From positions 6,607,001 to 6,671,000 of the forward strand of contig NZ_CP134772.1 of the NCBI RefSeq assembly GCF_031882575.1: a stretch of DNA of 64,000 bases, given 5' to 3'. This document shows positions 23,803 to 35,027 of the stretch, in pieces. Numbering within the stretch: position 1 is the first letter of the stretch; each line of letters opens with the position of its first letter. The DNA is from Pseudomonas sp. VD-NE ins. GTDB lineage: Bacteria > Pseudomonadota > Gammaproteobacteria > Pseudomonadales > Pseudomonadaceae. The notes under the pieces are model-generated. The model had not been told where the DNA came from. It ran no database searches and saw only the letters and a program-made list of their open reading frames with translations. Position numbers and translations under genes: made by a program.

Positions 23803-24273
23803 TTAGATTTCAGCAGCCAGTTGGTTAACCAGCTCTGCGTGCGCGTTTTGATCGATTGTGGCACCCAGGATCTTCTCGGCGCCGCCGACAGCCAGCAAAC
23901 CCACTTGGGCGCGCAGCTTGTCTTTGACACTGTTCAGTTCCTGTTCGATCTCGGCTTGAGCCTGAACCTTCACACGGTCAGCGTCGACACGGGCCTTTTC
24001 AACGGCCTCTTCGACAATCTGGTTACCGCGTTTCTTGGCTTGCTCGATGATTTCAGCTGCCTGAGCTTTCGCTTCGCGCAGTTGCTGACCCGCTTTCTCT
24101 TGGGCCAACTCCAGGTCGCGAGCTGCACGGCTGGCAGCGTCCAGACCATCAGCGATCTTCTTTTGACGTTCGTGCAGAGCAGCGATGACCGGAGGCCATA
24201 CATACTTCATGCAGAACAGTACAAAAATCAGGAACGCAACGGACTGGCCAATCAGGGTCGCATTAATGTTCAC
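23803..24273 (-). CDS. atpF: ATP synthase Fo b subunit
   Basis: 156-aa stator subunit: one N-terminal membrane helix (residues about 7-27, [20 protein letters not shown]) followed by a long charged coiled coil (Lys/Glu/Ala-rich, about 30-125). It dimerises and holds F1 against rotation. Standard length. Confidence 0.96.
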   Translation of the reverse strand: MNINATLIGQSVAFLIFVLFCMKYVWPPVIAALHERQKKIADGLDAASRAARDLELAQEKAGQQLREAKAQAAEIIEQAKKRGNQIVEEAVEKARVDADRVKVQAQAEIEQELNSVKDKLRAQVGLLAVGGAEKILGATIDQNAHAELVNQLAAEI

Positions 24274-24332
24274 GCCAACACCTCGCAGTTACGTTGTCCA
24301 TCACATCAAATTACTCGGAAGAATCCGGGTAA

Positions 24333-24605
<273 letters not shown>

Positions 24606-24677
24606 TTACGTCGTATGGTTTAGGTTTTTTAGATTAAAGCGGTAAAACAAATCGTTTCAGGTGCCCTGTGAAGAGCC

Positions 24678-24699
24678 CCTTCCCGTTTGACCGGGAAGG
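24678..24699 (-). other. Intercistronic hairpin between atpB and atpE
   Basis: An 8-base perfect stem (CCTTCCCG/CGGGAAGG) with a 6-base loop in the 133-base gap between atpB and atpE. There is no T-run, so it is not an intrinsic terminator. Stability or processing of the atpE message is a possible role, since the c subunit is needed in excess; this is inference. Confidence 0.5.
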
Positions 24700-24723
24700 A
24701 CATCAGACTAGTCGAGACTGGCC

Positions 24724-26017
<1,294 letters not shown>

Positions 26018-26091
26018 CACTATTGCTCTCCAATGGTCGGCTGCCAGAATTCAATAACTTGGCATAATTTGTGCCGACAAAATGCGCGCAG

Positions 26092-26120
26092 AGTATAGGG
26101 GCGGTTCTGCCCCTATTCAA
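26092..26120 (-). promoter_or_regulatory. Predicted sigma-70 promoter of the atp operon
   Basis: On the minus strand TTGAAT (-35, bases 26115-26120) and TATACT (-10, bases 26092-26097) are separated by exactly 17 bases, about 75 bases ahead of atpI. The spacer contains the inverted repeat AGGGGC/GCCCCT, so the promoter is embedded in a palindrome (26095-26116). This palindrome also follows parB and might slow readthrough. Confidence 0.7.
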
Positions 26121-26165
26121 CTGTCAGGTAGTGATTTCCGACTGCGCGCTACATGAGGAAATGTT

Positions 26166-27038
26166 TCAGCGGATGTGTGCGAGCACACCTTGAAGCTCAT
26201 CGAGGGAGTTATAACCGATCACCAACTGCCCCTTTCCCTTCTTGCCGTGGCGAATCTGCACCGCAGAGCCTAGGCGCTCGGCCAGACGCTGTTCGAGACG
26301 GGCGATATCCGGGTCGGGTTTGGTCGCTTCCACAGGCTCCGGTTTACCACTCAACCACTGGCGAACCAGTGCTTCAGTTTGGCGCACGGTGAGCCCGCGT
26401 GCGACAACATGTCGCGCCCCTTCCACCTGCTGATTGTCCGGCAGACCGAGCAAAGCACGGGCATGACCCATTTCCAGGTCGCCGTGGGACAACATGGTCT
26501 TGATGACTTCCGGCAGTGCAATAAGCCGCAACAGGTTAGCCACAGTGACGCGGGACTTACCCACAGCCTCGGCAACTTGCTGCTGAGTCAGCTGGAATTC
26601 CTGCTGCAAACGCTGCAGGGCCACTGCTTCTTCGATCGGGTTGAGGTCTTCACGCTGGATGTTCTCGATCAGCGCGATGGCAATCGCGGTTTCATCCGGC
26701 ACATCGCGAACCATTGCCGGGATGGTTTCCTGCCCGGCTTGCTGGCTCGCGCGCCAGCGGCGTTCACCGGCGATGATTTCAAAGCGGCCACCGCCAATCG
26801 GGCGCACCACGATCGGCTGCATCACGCCTTGCGCTTTGATCGAGGCCGCCAGTTCTTCCAGCGCCTGCGGATCCATGTCCCGGCGCGGCTGGTATTTGCC
26901 ACGCTGCAGCAGATCAAGCGGCAGGTGTTGCAATTCACGGGTGTCAGCCTGCGCGGCTTGTTCTTCCAGCGCGCTGACGGTCGGACCACTCAGCAGTGCA
27001 TCCAGTCCACGTCCGAGACCTCGTTTCTTGACGGCCAT
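26166..27038 (-). CDS. parB: Chromosome-partitioning protein ParB
   Basis: 290-aa centromere-binding CTPase switch. The N-terminal ParA-activating tail reads MAVKKRGLGRGLDALL; the CTP-binding ParB/Srx fold carries GERRWRAS; a helix-turn-helix around residues 140-170 (LTQQQVAEAVGKSRVTVANLLRL) binds parS; the C-terminus dimerises. A perfect parS lies in recF at 43254. It is 9 bases after parA in the rsmG-parA-parB operon. Confidence 0.96.
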   Translation of the reverse strand: MAVKKRGLGRGLDALLSGPTVSALEEQAAQADTRELQHLPLDLLQRGKYQPRRDMDPQALEELAASIKAQGVMQPIVVRPIGGGRFEIIAGERRWRASQQAGQETIPAMVRDVPDETAIAIALIENIQREDLNPIEEAVALQRLQQEFQLTQQQVAEAVGKSRVTVANLLRLIALPEVIKTMLSHGDLEMGHARALLGLPDNQQVEGARHVVARGLTVRQTEALVRQWLSGKPEPVEATKPDPDIARLEQRLAERLGSAVQIRHGKKGKGQLVIGYNSLDELQGVLAHIR

Positions 27039-27047
27039 GGGGATTCC

Positions 27048-27845
27048 TTAAGTTGCCTGAGCGGCGGCGATGCGTGAATTTTTGCGCTGACGACGAACCA
27101 TCTCGCCGGCCAGGGCCAGATAAGCCAGGGCGCCACGCGATTGCTTGTCGTAGGCCAGCGCCGGCATGCCGTAGCTCGGCGCTTCGGCCAGACGGATGTT
27201 GCGCGGGATCACCGTGTCGTAAAGCTGCTCGCCGAAGTGTTCCTTGAGCTGCGCCGAAACGTCGTTCATCAGGCTCAGGCGCGGGTCGTACATGGTCCGC
27301 AGCAGGCCTTCGACTTTCAGGTTCGGATTGAGCAGTTCAGCGATGCGCTTGATGTTATCCACAAGGTCGCTGAGACCTTCGAGCGCAAAGTATTCGCACT
27401 GCATGGGGATAATGACCCCATCAGCGGCGACCAAGGCGTTCAGCGTGAGCATCGACAGCGACGGCGGGCAGTCGATCAGAATGTAATCGTAGTTTTCACG
27501 GATCGGCGCCAGCGCGCTGCGCAGACGGCTTTCCTTCATCTGCATTTCCAGCAGCACCACTTCAGCCGCCGTCAGATCGCGGTTGGCCGGCAGCAGTTGA
27601 TAACCGCCGTGCTCGGAATAGTGCATGGCCTGGGCCAGATCGCATTCGCCGATCAGCAGGTCGTAGACCGAGTTTTCCAGGCCGTGTTTATCCACACCGC
27701 TACCCATGGTGGCGTTGCCCTGTGGATCGAGATCGATCAACAGCACCCGGCGCTTGGTCGCGACCAGGGATGCTGCGAGGTTGATGCAGGTGGTGGTCTT
27801 GCCCACACCACCCTTCTGGTTCGCTATCGCGAATACCTTAGCCAT
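27048..27845 (-). CDS. parA: Chromosome-partitioning ATPase ParA
   Basis: 265-aa deviant-Walker ATPase with KGGVGKTT at residues 11-18, starting MAKVFAIANQ. It moves ParB-parS complexes apart over the nucleoid. The ATG at 27845 matches the usual family start; a TTG six codons upstream has no better ribosome site. The start lies 18 bases after the rsmG stop. Also known as Soj. Confidence 0.96.
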   Translation of the reverse strand: MAKVFAIANQKGGVGKTTTCINLAASLVATKRRVLLIDLDPQGNATMGSGVDKHGLENSVYDLLIGECDLAQAMHYSEHGGYQLLPANRDLTAAEVVLLEMQMKESRLRSALAPIRENYDYILIDCPPSLSMLTLNALVAADGVIIPMQCEYFALEGLSDLVDNIKRIAELLNPNLKVEGLLRTMYDPRLSLMNDVSAQLKEHFGEQLYDTVIPRNIRLAEAPSYGMPALAYDKQSRGALAYLALAGEMVRRQRKNSRIAAAQAT

Positions 27846-27863
27846 TCTTGCTTGTGTTCCCAA

Positions 27864-28508
27864 TCATGCCGTGCGGCGCAGTATCAGCAGATGGCGTTGG
27901 CCTTGGCAACCGGGTACGGCCAGGGCGTGTTCGCTATCGAGTTTGAAGTCTGCCGGCAATGCTACCAGCTCATCGGCCGGATGAACGCCCTTCATTGCCA
28001 GCCAGCGTGTATCGGCGTCGCCTAAGTGGCGAGTCCAGTTGGTGAAGTTTTCCATGCTGCTGAACGCCCGGGAAATGATCCCGTTGAACGGTTGAGCAGG
28101 CTGGAAGGCTTCGACACGACTGTGGATAACTTGCAGGTTATCCAGTTTGAGTTCGAGTTTGACCTGGGTCAGGAAGCGGGTTTTCTTGCCGTTGCTGTCC
28201 AGGCAGGTCACTTGCGAATCCGGATACAGGATCGCCAACGGGATCCCCGGCATGCCGCCGCCACTGCCGACGTCGAGCCAGCGACCGTTTTCGATGAACG
28301 ACATGACGCTGAGACTATCGAGCAAGTGCCGCGAAACCATTTCGTCCGGATCGCGCACCGCAGTCAGGTTGTAGGCCTGGTTCCATTTGATCAACAGGGC
28401 CAGATAACCCAGCAGCAATTCGTGCTGGGTTTCAGTGAGATTGACACCGAGCTCGCGGGCTCCTGTGGATAACTCTTCGGCGTGTTGCGAAGTGACCTTA
28501 GAACTCAA
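27864..28508 (-). CDS. rsmG: 16S rRNA (guanine527-N7)-methyltransferase
   Basis: 214-aa SAM-dependent methyltransferase (GidB). The SAM motif [14 protein letters not shown] lies at about residues 78-91. It methylates G527 of 16S rRNA; its loss gives low-level streptomycin resistance in other bacteria. The start overlaps the mnmG stop by four bases, the classic gidA-gidB arrangement. Confidence 0.95.
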   Translation of the reverse strand: MSSKVTSQHAEELSTGARELGVNLTETQHELLLGYLALLIKWNQAYNLTAVRDPDEMVSRHLLDSLSVMSFIENGRWLDVGSGGGMPGIPLAILYPDSQVTCLDSNGKKTRFLTQVKLELKLDNLQVIHSRVEAFQPAQPFNGIISRAFSSMENFTNWTRHLGDADTRWLAMKGVHPADELVALPADFKLDSEHALAVPGCQGQRHLLILRRTA

Positions 28509-30406
28509 GCGCTTTGCTCCAACTGACGGCCCGCGCCGCGTTTTTTCAAATGAATCATCAACAGCGAAATCGCTGCCGGGGTCACTCCCGGGATCCGCGA
28601 AGCCTGGCCGAGCGTCTCTGGTCGAGTCGCGCCGAGCTTGCTCTGGATCTCCTTGGAGAGACCGGAAATGTTGGTGTAATCGATATCCACAGGCAATTTC
28701 GTGTCTTCACTGGCGCGCAGACGGGCGATTTCGTCCTGTTGACGATCAATGTAACCGGCGTATTTGGTCTTGATTTCAACCTGCTCGGCGACCTGTGGAT
28801 CTTCGGCGCCATTGCCGGTCACTTCGACCAGACCAGCGTAGTCGATTTCCGGACGGCTCAAGAGGTTGAGCAAGTTGTATTCGTGGGTCAGCGGCGTGCC
28901 GAATTTCTCGGCAATCGCATCGCCCTGCTGCGTATTCGGACGAACCCAAGTGCTTTTCAGGCGCTGCTCTTCGAGTTCGATGCTTTCGCGCTTCTTGCAG
29001 AAGGCTGCCCAACGGGCGTCATCGACCAGGCCGAGTTCGCGACCTTTTTCGGTCAGACGCAGGTCGGCGTTGTCCTCACGCAGAATCAGGCGGTACTCGG
29101 CACGGGAAGTGAACATGCGGTACGGCTCTTGGGTACCGAGCGTGATCAGGTCGTCGACCAACACGCCGATGTACGCTTCATCGCGACGCGGACACCAGGC
29201 TTCTTTGCCCTTGGCGCGCAATGCGGCGTTGGCACCAGCGAGCAAACCTTGGGCGCCAGCTTCTTCGTAACCGGTGGTGCCGTTGATTTGCCCGGCGAAG
29301 AACAGACCGCCGATGACTTTGGTCTCGAGGCTGTACTTCAGGTCGCGCGGATCGAAGTAGTCGTACTCGATCGCATAACCCGGACGCACGATGTGCGCGT
29401 TTTCCATGCCGCGGATCGATTGCACGATCTGCAATTGCACGTCGAACGGCAAGCTGGTGGATATCCCGTTCGGGTACAGCTCATGGGTAGTCAAACCTTC
29501 CGGTTCGATAAACACCTGATGGCTTTCCTTGTCGGCAAAGCGGTGGATCTTGTCTTCGATCGACGGGCAATAGCGCGGGCCGATGCCTTCGATTTCACCG
29601 GCAGCGGAATACATCGGCGAACGATCGAGGTTCGCCGCGATGATTTCGTGAGTGCGGGCGTTGGTGTGAGTAATCCAGCAACTGACCTGGCGTGGATGCT
29701 GTTCCTTGTTGCCCATGAACGACATCACCGGGATCGGCGTATCGCCCGGCTGCTCGGTCATCACCGAGAAATCCACAGACTTGCCATCAATACGCGGCGG
29801 TGTACCGGTTTTCAGGCGACCGACACGCAGTGGCAGTTCACGCAAACGGTGAGCCAGGGCAATCGACGGCGGATCACCGGCGCGACCGCCGGAAAAATTC
29901 TGCAAACCGATGTGGATAAGTCCGCCGAGGAACGTACCGGTGGTCAACACCACGGAATCGGCGAAAAAGCGCAGACCCATTTGCGTGACAACACCACGGA
30001 CTTGTTCCTGCTCGACGATCAGGTCGTCAGCGGCTTGTTGAAATATCCACAGGTTCGGCTGATTTTCCAGAATTTCGCGGACAGCAGCTTTGTACAGAAT
30101 CCGGTCGGCTTGCGCACGGGTCGCCCGTACGGCTGGGCCTTTGCGGCTGTTCAACACGCGAAACTGGATGCCACCCAAATCGGTAGCCGTGGCCATCGCG
30201 CCGCCGAGGGCATCGATTTCCTTGACCAGATGGCTTTTGCCAATGCCACCGATGGCCGGGTTGCAACTCATGGCACCGAGGGTTTCCACGTTATGCGTCA
30301 GCAACAGGGTTTTTGCCCCCATACGTGCTGAGGCCAGTGCTGCCTCGGTACCGGCATGACCGCCGCCGATGACGATCACTTCAAAACGGGAAGGGAAATC
30401 CACCAC
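28505..30406 (-). CDS. mnmG: tRNA uridine 5-carboxymethylaminomethyl synthase, FAD subunit
   Basis: 633-aa GidA. The FAD-binding motif [10 protein letters not shown] starts near residue 14; further signatures include [18 protein letters not shown] and [10 protein letters not shown]. It works with MnmE (encoded at 35027-36397) to modify the wobble uridine of several tRNAs. Its upstream side is the DnaA-box region oriC2, so its transcription is likely linked to origin activity. Confidence 0.97.
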   Translation of the reverse strand: MVDFPSRFEVIVIGGGHAGTEAALASARMGAKTLLLTHNVETLGAMSCNPAIGGIGKSHLVKEIDALGGAMATATDLGGIQFRVLNSRKGPAVRATRAQADRILYKAAVREILENQPNLWIFQQAADDLIVEQEQVRGVVTQMGLRFFADSVVLTTGTFLGGLIHIGLQNFSGGRAGDPPSIALAHRLRELPLRVGRLKTGTPPRIDGKSVDFSVMTEQPGDTPIPVMSFMGNKEQHPRQVSCWITHTNARTHEIIAANLDRSPMYSAAGEIEGIGPRYCPSIEDKIHRFADKESHQVFIEPEGLTTHELYPNGISTSLPFDVQLQIVQSIRGMENAHIVRPGYAIEYDYFDPRDLKYSLETKVIGGLFFAGQINGTTGYEEAGAQGLLAGANAALRAKGKEAWCPRRDEAYIGVLVDDLITLGTQEPYRMFTSRAEYRLILREDNADLRLTEKGRELGLVDDARWAAFCKKRESIELEEQRLKSTWVRPNTQQGDAIAEKFGTPLTHEYNLLNLLSRPEIDYAGLVEVTGNGAEDPQVAEQVEIKTKYAGYIDRQQDEIARLRASEDTKLPVDIDYTNISGLSKEIQSKLGATRPETLGQASRIPGVTPAAISLLMIHLKKRGAGRQLEQSA

Positions 30407-30934
30407 GCACCTCGTGCCTGCTTAAGTAGGTAATTCAGGAATAGTTTGAGATCAGGTTTCTGGACCTGGTCGACAAGTATAGGGACTTCGCCCTTCCTAA
30501 AGAACCCTTTGCACAAAATTTAACCAGCTGTGGAGAACTCGAGGTTAAAAGAATAAAAAAGAGAGAAATTTATAAAACCTTTGTTTTTATGTTTATTCTT
30601 ACTGAGCAGCGTTTCTGTGGATAGATCTCTACAAGCCTTTATATTCAATATGTACAGAGTTTTAAAACCCTGTGCTCATGTGCCAATAAGGCCCTTGGAT
30701 AACCGGTTTAAGCCTGTGGATGAAAGGGGTGGTTATCCACAGACGGGGTTATGTCCAGTTTTCAGGCCCTGTTATCAACTGCCCTTAGTGGCAGTTATTC
30801 ACAGGGCTTAATCCACAGAAAATCGACCAAATGGTTTTTTCAGGACGCGAAAAAAAGCGCCACCGATGATCCGGTGACGATGAGGAAGCCGATGGAGGGA
30901 AGTGAAAGGGCTATTGTGAGAGAACGTAACAGAG
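30407..30934. other. oriC2: DnaA-box region beside mnmG
   Basis: Gene-free stretch with the features of a replication origin. DnaA boxes: perfect TTATCCACA at 30733; one- or two-mismatch copies at 30529 (TGTGGAGAA), 30616 (TGTGGATAG), 30715 (TGTGGATGA), 30795 (TTATTCACA) and 30809 (TAATCCACA). Bases 30541-30600 are extremely AT-rich and could be the unwinding element. Box positions, TGTACAGAG (30651) and GCCCTTAG (30781) line up with oriC1 at a constant offset of 8560 bases. Most boxes here are degenerate, so this copy may be the weaker or regulatory one. Bases 30821-30934 hold nothing I can assign. Confidence 0.8.
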
Positions 30935-30953
30935 GCTAATAATAGCCATTATC
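30935..30953 (+). promoter_or_regulatory. Fur box of the iron-signalling operon
   Basis: Bases 30935-30953 match the 19-base Fur consensus GATAATGATAATCATTATC at 15 positions, including a perfect CATTATC right half. It lies about 22 bases before the sigma-factor start, where bound Fur would block transcription under iron sufficiency. Confidence 0.75.
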
Positions 30954-30974
30954 ATTAACTTGCCAGTTCTTCCC

Positions 30975-31481
30975 ATGTCCTTACCCGCCCATAACGCTGC
31001 GATCGAGCAAATCTACGAGCAACACCATTCGTGGCTATATGGATGGCTCAAGGGCAAATTGCATGACGCCTGCGATGCGGCCGATGTAGCGCATGACACG
31101 TTTGTGCGGATTCTGGCGGCCCGAAATGCCACACAGATTCGCGAGCCACGGGATTATCTGGCGACCATCGCGCGCGGCCTCGTCATTGATCGTTATCGCA
31201 GGCAGGCTATCGAAGCCGCTTATTTGCAGACCCTGGCAGCTCGGCTGGAAGCCACCGCCATCAGCGAGGAAGACAAGGCGCTGATCATCGAAACCCTGGT
31301 CGCTGTGGATAAAGCCTTGGCGGGGCTCGGTGCCAGAAGCCAACAGATCTTCATGCTCTCGCAGATCGACGGCCTGACTTATCAACAGATCGCCCTGAAG
31401 TTGAAGGTTTCATTGACCACGGTGAAGAAACACATGATCCGCGCCCTGACGGAATGTGCCCTGATCATGGCGCAGCGTTGA
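30975..31481 (+). CDS. ECF sigma factor, FecI-like (iron cell-surface signalling)
   Basis: 168-aa sigma-70 family protein with region 2 (IYEQHHSWLYGWLKGKL...DAADVAHDTFVRIL) and region 4 (LSQIDGLTYQQIALKLKVSLTTVKKHM). It should direct RNA polymerase to the receptor gene downstream when the receptor senses its siderophore. I chose the ATG at 30975; a TTG at 30960 would add five residues and overlap the regulatory region. No clear Shine-Dalgarno sequence is visible. It overlaps the next gene by one base and is headed by a Fur box. Confidence 0.92.
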   Translation: MSLPAHNAAIEQIYEQHHSWLYGWLKGKLHDACDAADVAHDTFVRILAARNATQIREPRDYLATIARGLVIDRYRRQAIEAAYLQTLAARLEATAISEEDKALIIETLVAVDKALAGLGARSQQIFMLSQIDGLTYQQIALKLKVSLTTVKKHMIRALTECALIMAQR

Positions 31482-32428
31482 TGGCCATCGCCCCCAATCG
31501 CCAGGTTTTCGAAGCGGCCGCCAGTTGGTACGTACAGTTTCAGGCGGATCCACCAACACTCGCTGAACAAAAGGCTTGGCAGCTGTGGATAGATAGCGAC
31601 CCGGCGCATCTGGCGGCGTGGCATCAGATGGAACAATTGCAGCGCCACCTCGGCACCCTGCCGCAGGATCTCAAACGTCGCGCGCTGCACACCGGACAGC
31701 AACGACGACAGGTGCTGAAGATGTTGCTGCTTGCTGCGGGGACAGGGTTCGTTGGCTGGAATGTTCAGCAACACACATCTGTGGGGAATGTCTGGGCGGA
31801 CTATAAAACCCCTGTCGGTCAGCGTCGCAACCTTACATTGACCGATGGCAGTCAGATTCAACTCAACACCGACACCGCTATTGATGTTTCTTTCGACACG
31901 GCACAACGGCTGATTCGCCTGCGCTCCGGCGAGATCCTGATTCAAACCGGCAAGCTGGGCGATCAGCGGCCCTTTTTCGTCGAAACCCGTGATGGCCGGA
32001 TTCAAGCGCTGGGTACCCGATTCTCCGTTCACCAGTTATCGGGCTCGACCCGGGTTGGGGTGCTGGAAGATCGAGTCAGCGTTCAGCCCGCTGATGCATC
32101 AACGACCGCAAGAATTCTGCAGGCAGGCGAAGGCGCGGATTTTGATCGTCAGCACATCGGGCTCATTCATCCCTTCAAATCCTCGGAAGTGGCGTGGATC
32201 AACGGCCAGTTGATCGTACTCGATGCACGTTTGGGCGATGTCATCGAAGAATTGGGCCGTTATCGCAGCGGGGTTTTGCACTGCGATACGCGTGCTCGGA
32301 ATCTGCGGGTTTCCGGGACATTCCGCCTCAATTCAACCGACGCTGTACTCGCCAATCTTCAGGCGTCGCTGCCGATCAACGTGCGTTATTTCACCCGTTA
32401 CTGGGTCTCGATCAGCCACAACGCTTGA
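31481..32428 (+). CDS. FecR-type sigma-factor regulator
   Basis: 315-aa inner-membrane regulator. The cytoplasmic N-terminal DUF4880-type domain (residues about 10-55, AAASWYVQFQADPPTLAEQKAW) binds the sigma factor; a membrane segment around residue 80-95 (MLLLAAGTGFVGW) is followed by the periplasmic FecR domain and a C-terminal STN-like end. It receives the signal from the receptor's N-terminal domain. Start overlaps the sigma gene stop. Confidence 0.9.
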   Translation: MAIAPNRQVFEAAASWYVQFQADPPTLAEQKAWQLWIDSDPAHLAAWHQMEQLQRHLGTLPQDLKRRALHTGQQRRQVLKMLLLAAGTGFVGWNVQQHTSVGNVWADYKTPVGQRRNLTLTDGSQIQLNTDTAIDVSFDTAQRLIRLRSGEILIQTGKLGDQRPFFVETRDGRIQALGTRFSVHQLSGSTRVGVLEDRVSVQPADASTTARILQAGEGADFDRQHIGLIHPFKSSEVAWINGQLIVLDARLGDVIEELGRYRSGVLHCDTRARNLRVSGTFRLNSTDAVLANLQASLPINVRYFTRYWVSISHNA

Positions 32429-32547
32429 ACGAAATTTCACTTGGGGAAAATAAATCGACAACAGGGTTATCTTTTTTTGCCCTGACCCGGCCCTAAAGGT
32501 AATCGCGATAAACGCGGCTCTTTGTCACCTTCAGGGCTTATCCACAC

Positions 32548-34983
32548 ATGCGTCTTCCCACGTTTCGTCAGCGTTTTTCCTACCACTGCATTGCCTGTAG
32601 CTTACTGATGACCAGCGCCGCGTCCTGCCTGGTGATTAGCCATAACGCCGTCGCTGCATCGGTAGCCCTGCGTTACGCCATCGCCGCCGGCCCGCTGGCT
32701 AATGCGCTGAGCCAGTTCGCCTCGGCCGCCAACGTGATTCTGTCGTTCTCGCCGCAACAGACCAGCCGCTTGCGCAGCGCCGGGTTGAGCGGCAATTACA
32801 CCGTCGATCAGGGGTTCGCCCAACTGCTTCAAGGTTCAGGTTTGCAAGCCGTACCGCAGGCGCCGGGCAGCTACATCCTGCAGGCACTGCCGAACGGCGA
32901 TTCACTGGAGCTGGCCCCGACCAACATCAACGGTCAGTTGGCCAATCCGATGAATCTGGATTACGCGGCGGACGTCGGATACAAGGCGCAGAACAGCCGA
33001 ATCGGTACAAAAACCAGTACGCCGTTGTCGGAAACACCGCGTTCCGTGTCAGTCGTCACGGTCCAACGCATGAAAGATCAGAAATCTCAGACACTCACTG
33101 AAGTACTCGGCTACGTGCCGGGGATCTTTGCCCCACCGTTCGCCGCCGGCGACAGCCTCGCCGGGGACCTGTTCTACATTCGCGGTTTCAACGCCACCGA
33201 TTACGGCTACGGTCTGTTGCGCGATGGACTACGCGTACAGGGCAACCGCTATGACACCAGCACCGAGCCTTACGGTCTTGAGCGAGTGGAGATTTTCCGC
33301 GGCCCGTCTTCTCTGCTGTACGGCGAAAACGCCCCCGGCGGTCTGGTCAATCTGGTGAGCAAACGCCCGACCGCGGCACCGCAAGGTGAAGTGCAATTGG
33401 GTTATGGCTCGAACAATCGCCGGCAGATCGGCGTCGACGTCTCCGGGCCACTCAATGACAGCGGCAACGTTCTCGGGCGAGTGGTGATGCTTGGGCGCAA
33501 GTCCGACACCCAGACCGATCATGTCCCGGATGACCGGATCTACATCGCGCCAACGCTGACCCTGAATTTCGACGACTTCAACACCCTGACCCTGCTGGCC
33601 AACTACCAGAAGGATCACACCAACATGGAACTTGGCCTACCGGCCGCCGGGACTTTGCTGACCAACCCCAACGGCAAGTTATTCAAAGGCACCATGCTCG
33701 GTGATCCGGACTGGAACACCTTCGAACGGGAAACCTGGAGCAGCGGTTACGAGTTCAGCCACTCGTTCAACGACGACTGGCAGTTCCGCCAGAACTCGCG
33801 CTACATGCAGTCGCGCATCACCCGCCACGAAACCTGGCCAGGCAACCTCAACAACGCTGGGTTCGGTACGCGTCTGAACATGACCGCCTACGATCGCTTC
33901 AACAAATCGATGGTGTATTCGCTGGATAACCAACTGGAAGGCAAATTTCAGGTCGGCGGTCTGGAAAATACCGTGCTACTCGGCGCCAGCTACGACCGGA
34001 CTTCGTTCAATCAGGATTGGAACGCCGGCATCGTCGGGCCGATCGATGTGTATAACCCGGTTTACCTGCGCGACCCGACCACGCCGATTGCGGTGCAAAA
34101 CACCTTGCTTGAGCAACAGATGAAAGGGGTTTATGCACAGATCCAGAGCAAGTACGACCATTGGCTGTTCCTGCTCGGCGGCCGTCAGGATTGGGTCGAC
34201 AGTGATTTCCGCGACAAGGTGGCCCAGTCGAGCGACATCAGCTCCGAGGATAAGAAATTCACCTATCAGGGCGGCGTGATGTACCAGTTCGACAACGGCA
34301 TGACGCCGTATGTCAGCTATTCCACCTCGTTCGTGCCGGTGCAGCAGATTTCCAATGCCGGCGCACCGCTCGATCCGATCACCAGCAGCCAATATGAAGT
34401 GGGCCTGAAGTACGAGCCGATCGGTTGGGACACCGCCTTCACTGCATCGGTGTATGACCTGCGTAAAAAAGACGACACCTACTTCGACGCCACCACGTCG
34501 AGCTATCGCCAAGTGGGTGAAAGCCGTTCCAAAGGTGTGGAACTGGAACTCAACAGCAACCTGACCCAGAACCTCAACGTCACGGCGGCCTACACCTACA
34601 CCGACGCGCGAATCACCAAGGATGCCGCGACGTCATTGGTCAAAGGCCATCAAATGACCGGCGTGCCGCGTAACCAGGCTTCGGTCTGGGCGAAATACCG
34701 TTTCCTCGATGGCGATCTGAAAGGTTTGTATGTGGGTGGCGGTGTGCGTTACTTCGACAGTGCCTTCGCTTACACCTCGCCTTCTCTCTACGGGAAGCTG
34801 GATGCCGGCGACGTCACCTTGGTAGATGCGGCTATCGGTTATCAGATCGATACGCACTGGAGCGTCGACCTGAATGCAAAGAACCTGTTCGACAAGGAAT
34901 ATGTATCTGGATGCAACGATGCCGGCCGTTGCTACTGGGGTGAAGACCGCACCTTGCTCGGTACGGTTTCGTACAACTGGTAA
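32548..34983 (+). CDS. TonB-dependent siderophore receptor with signalling domain
   Basis: 811-aa outer-membrane transducer. A signal peptide (cut near residue 36, after NAVA) is followed by an STN signalling domain (about 40-115), the plug (about 150-270, with GLERVEIFRGPSSLLYGENA) and a 22-strand barrel ending in Trp (SYNW). The plug and barrel resemble hydroxamate receptors of the FhuA/FiuA type, but the ligand is not certain. The STN domain and the adjacent sigma/FecR genes show it regulates its own expression. A perfect DnaA box ends one base before the start codon, and no good ribosome site is visible. Confidence 0.92.
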   Translation: MRLPTFRQRFSYHCIACSLLMTSAASCLVISHNAVAASVALRYAIAAGPLANALSQFASAANVILSFSPQQTSRLRSAGLSGNYTVDQGFAQLLQGSGLQAVPQAPGSYILQALPNGDSLELAPTNINGQLANPMNLDYAADVGYKAQNSRIGTKTSTPLSETPRSVSVVTVQRMKDQKSQTLTEVLGYVPGIFAPPFAAGDSLAGDLFYIRGFNATDYGYGLLRDGLRVQGNRYDTSTEPYGLERVEIFRGPSSLLYGENAPGGLVNLVSKRPTAAPQGEVQLGYGSNNRRQIGVDVSGPLNDSGNVLGRVVMLGRKSDTQTDHVPDDRIYIAPTLTLNFDDFNTLTLLANYQKDHTNMELGLPAAGTLLTNPNGKLFKGTMLGDPDWNTFERETWSSGYEFSHSFNDDWQFRQNSRYMQSRITRHETWPGNLNNAGFGTRLNMTAYDRFNKSMVYSLDNQLEGKFQVGGLENTVLLGASYDRTSFNQDWNAGIVGPIDVYNPVYLRDPTTPIAVQNTLLEQQMKGVYAQIQSKYDHWLFLLGGRQDWVDSDFRDKVAQSSDISSEDKKFTYQGGVMYQFDNGMTPYVSYSTSFVPVQQISNAGAPLDPITSSQYEVGLKYEPIGWDTAFTASVYDLRKKDDTYFDATTSSYRQVGESRSKGVELELNSNLTQNLNVTAAYTYTDARITKDAATSLVKGHQMTGVPRNQASVWAKYRFLDGDLKGLYVGGGVRYFDSAFAYTSPSLYGKLDAGDVTLVDAAIGYQIDTHWSVDLNAKNLFDKEYVSGCNDAGRCYWGEDRTLLGTVSYNW

Positions 34984-34987
34984 AACG

Positions 34988-35027
34988 AAAAAGGGGCTGT
35001 GGATAAATTGTCCACAGCCCCTTTTTT
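34988..35027. terminator. Bidirectional terminator between receptor gene and mnmE
   Basis: A perfect 16-base stem (AAAAAGGGGCTGTGGA) with a 7-base loop and T-run, ending at the mnmE stop codon. It serves the convergent receptor and mnmE transcripts. A perfect DnaA box (TGTGGATAA at 34998) straddles the stem and the loop. Confidence 0.93.

Noticed and set aside
30541..30600. AT-rich run considered as a mobile-element scar
   Set aside because: Its position relative to the DnaA boxes matches the AT-rich element of oriC1, so an unwinding element explains it better.
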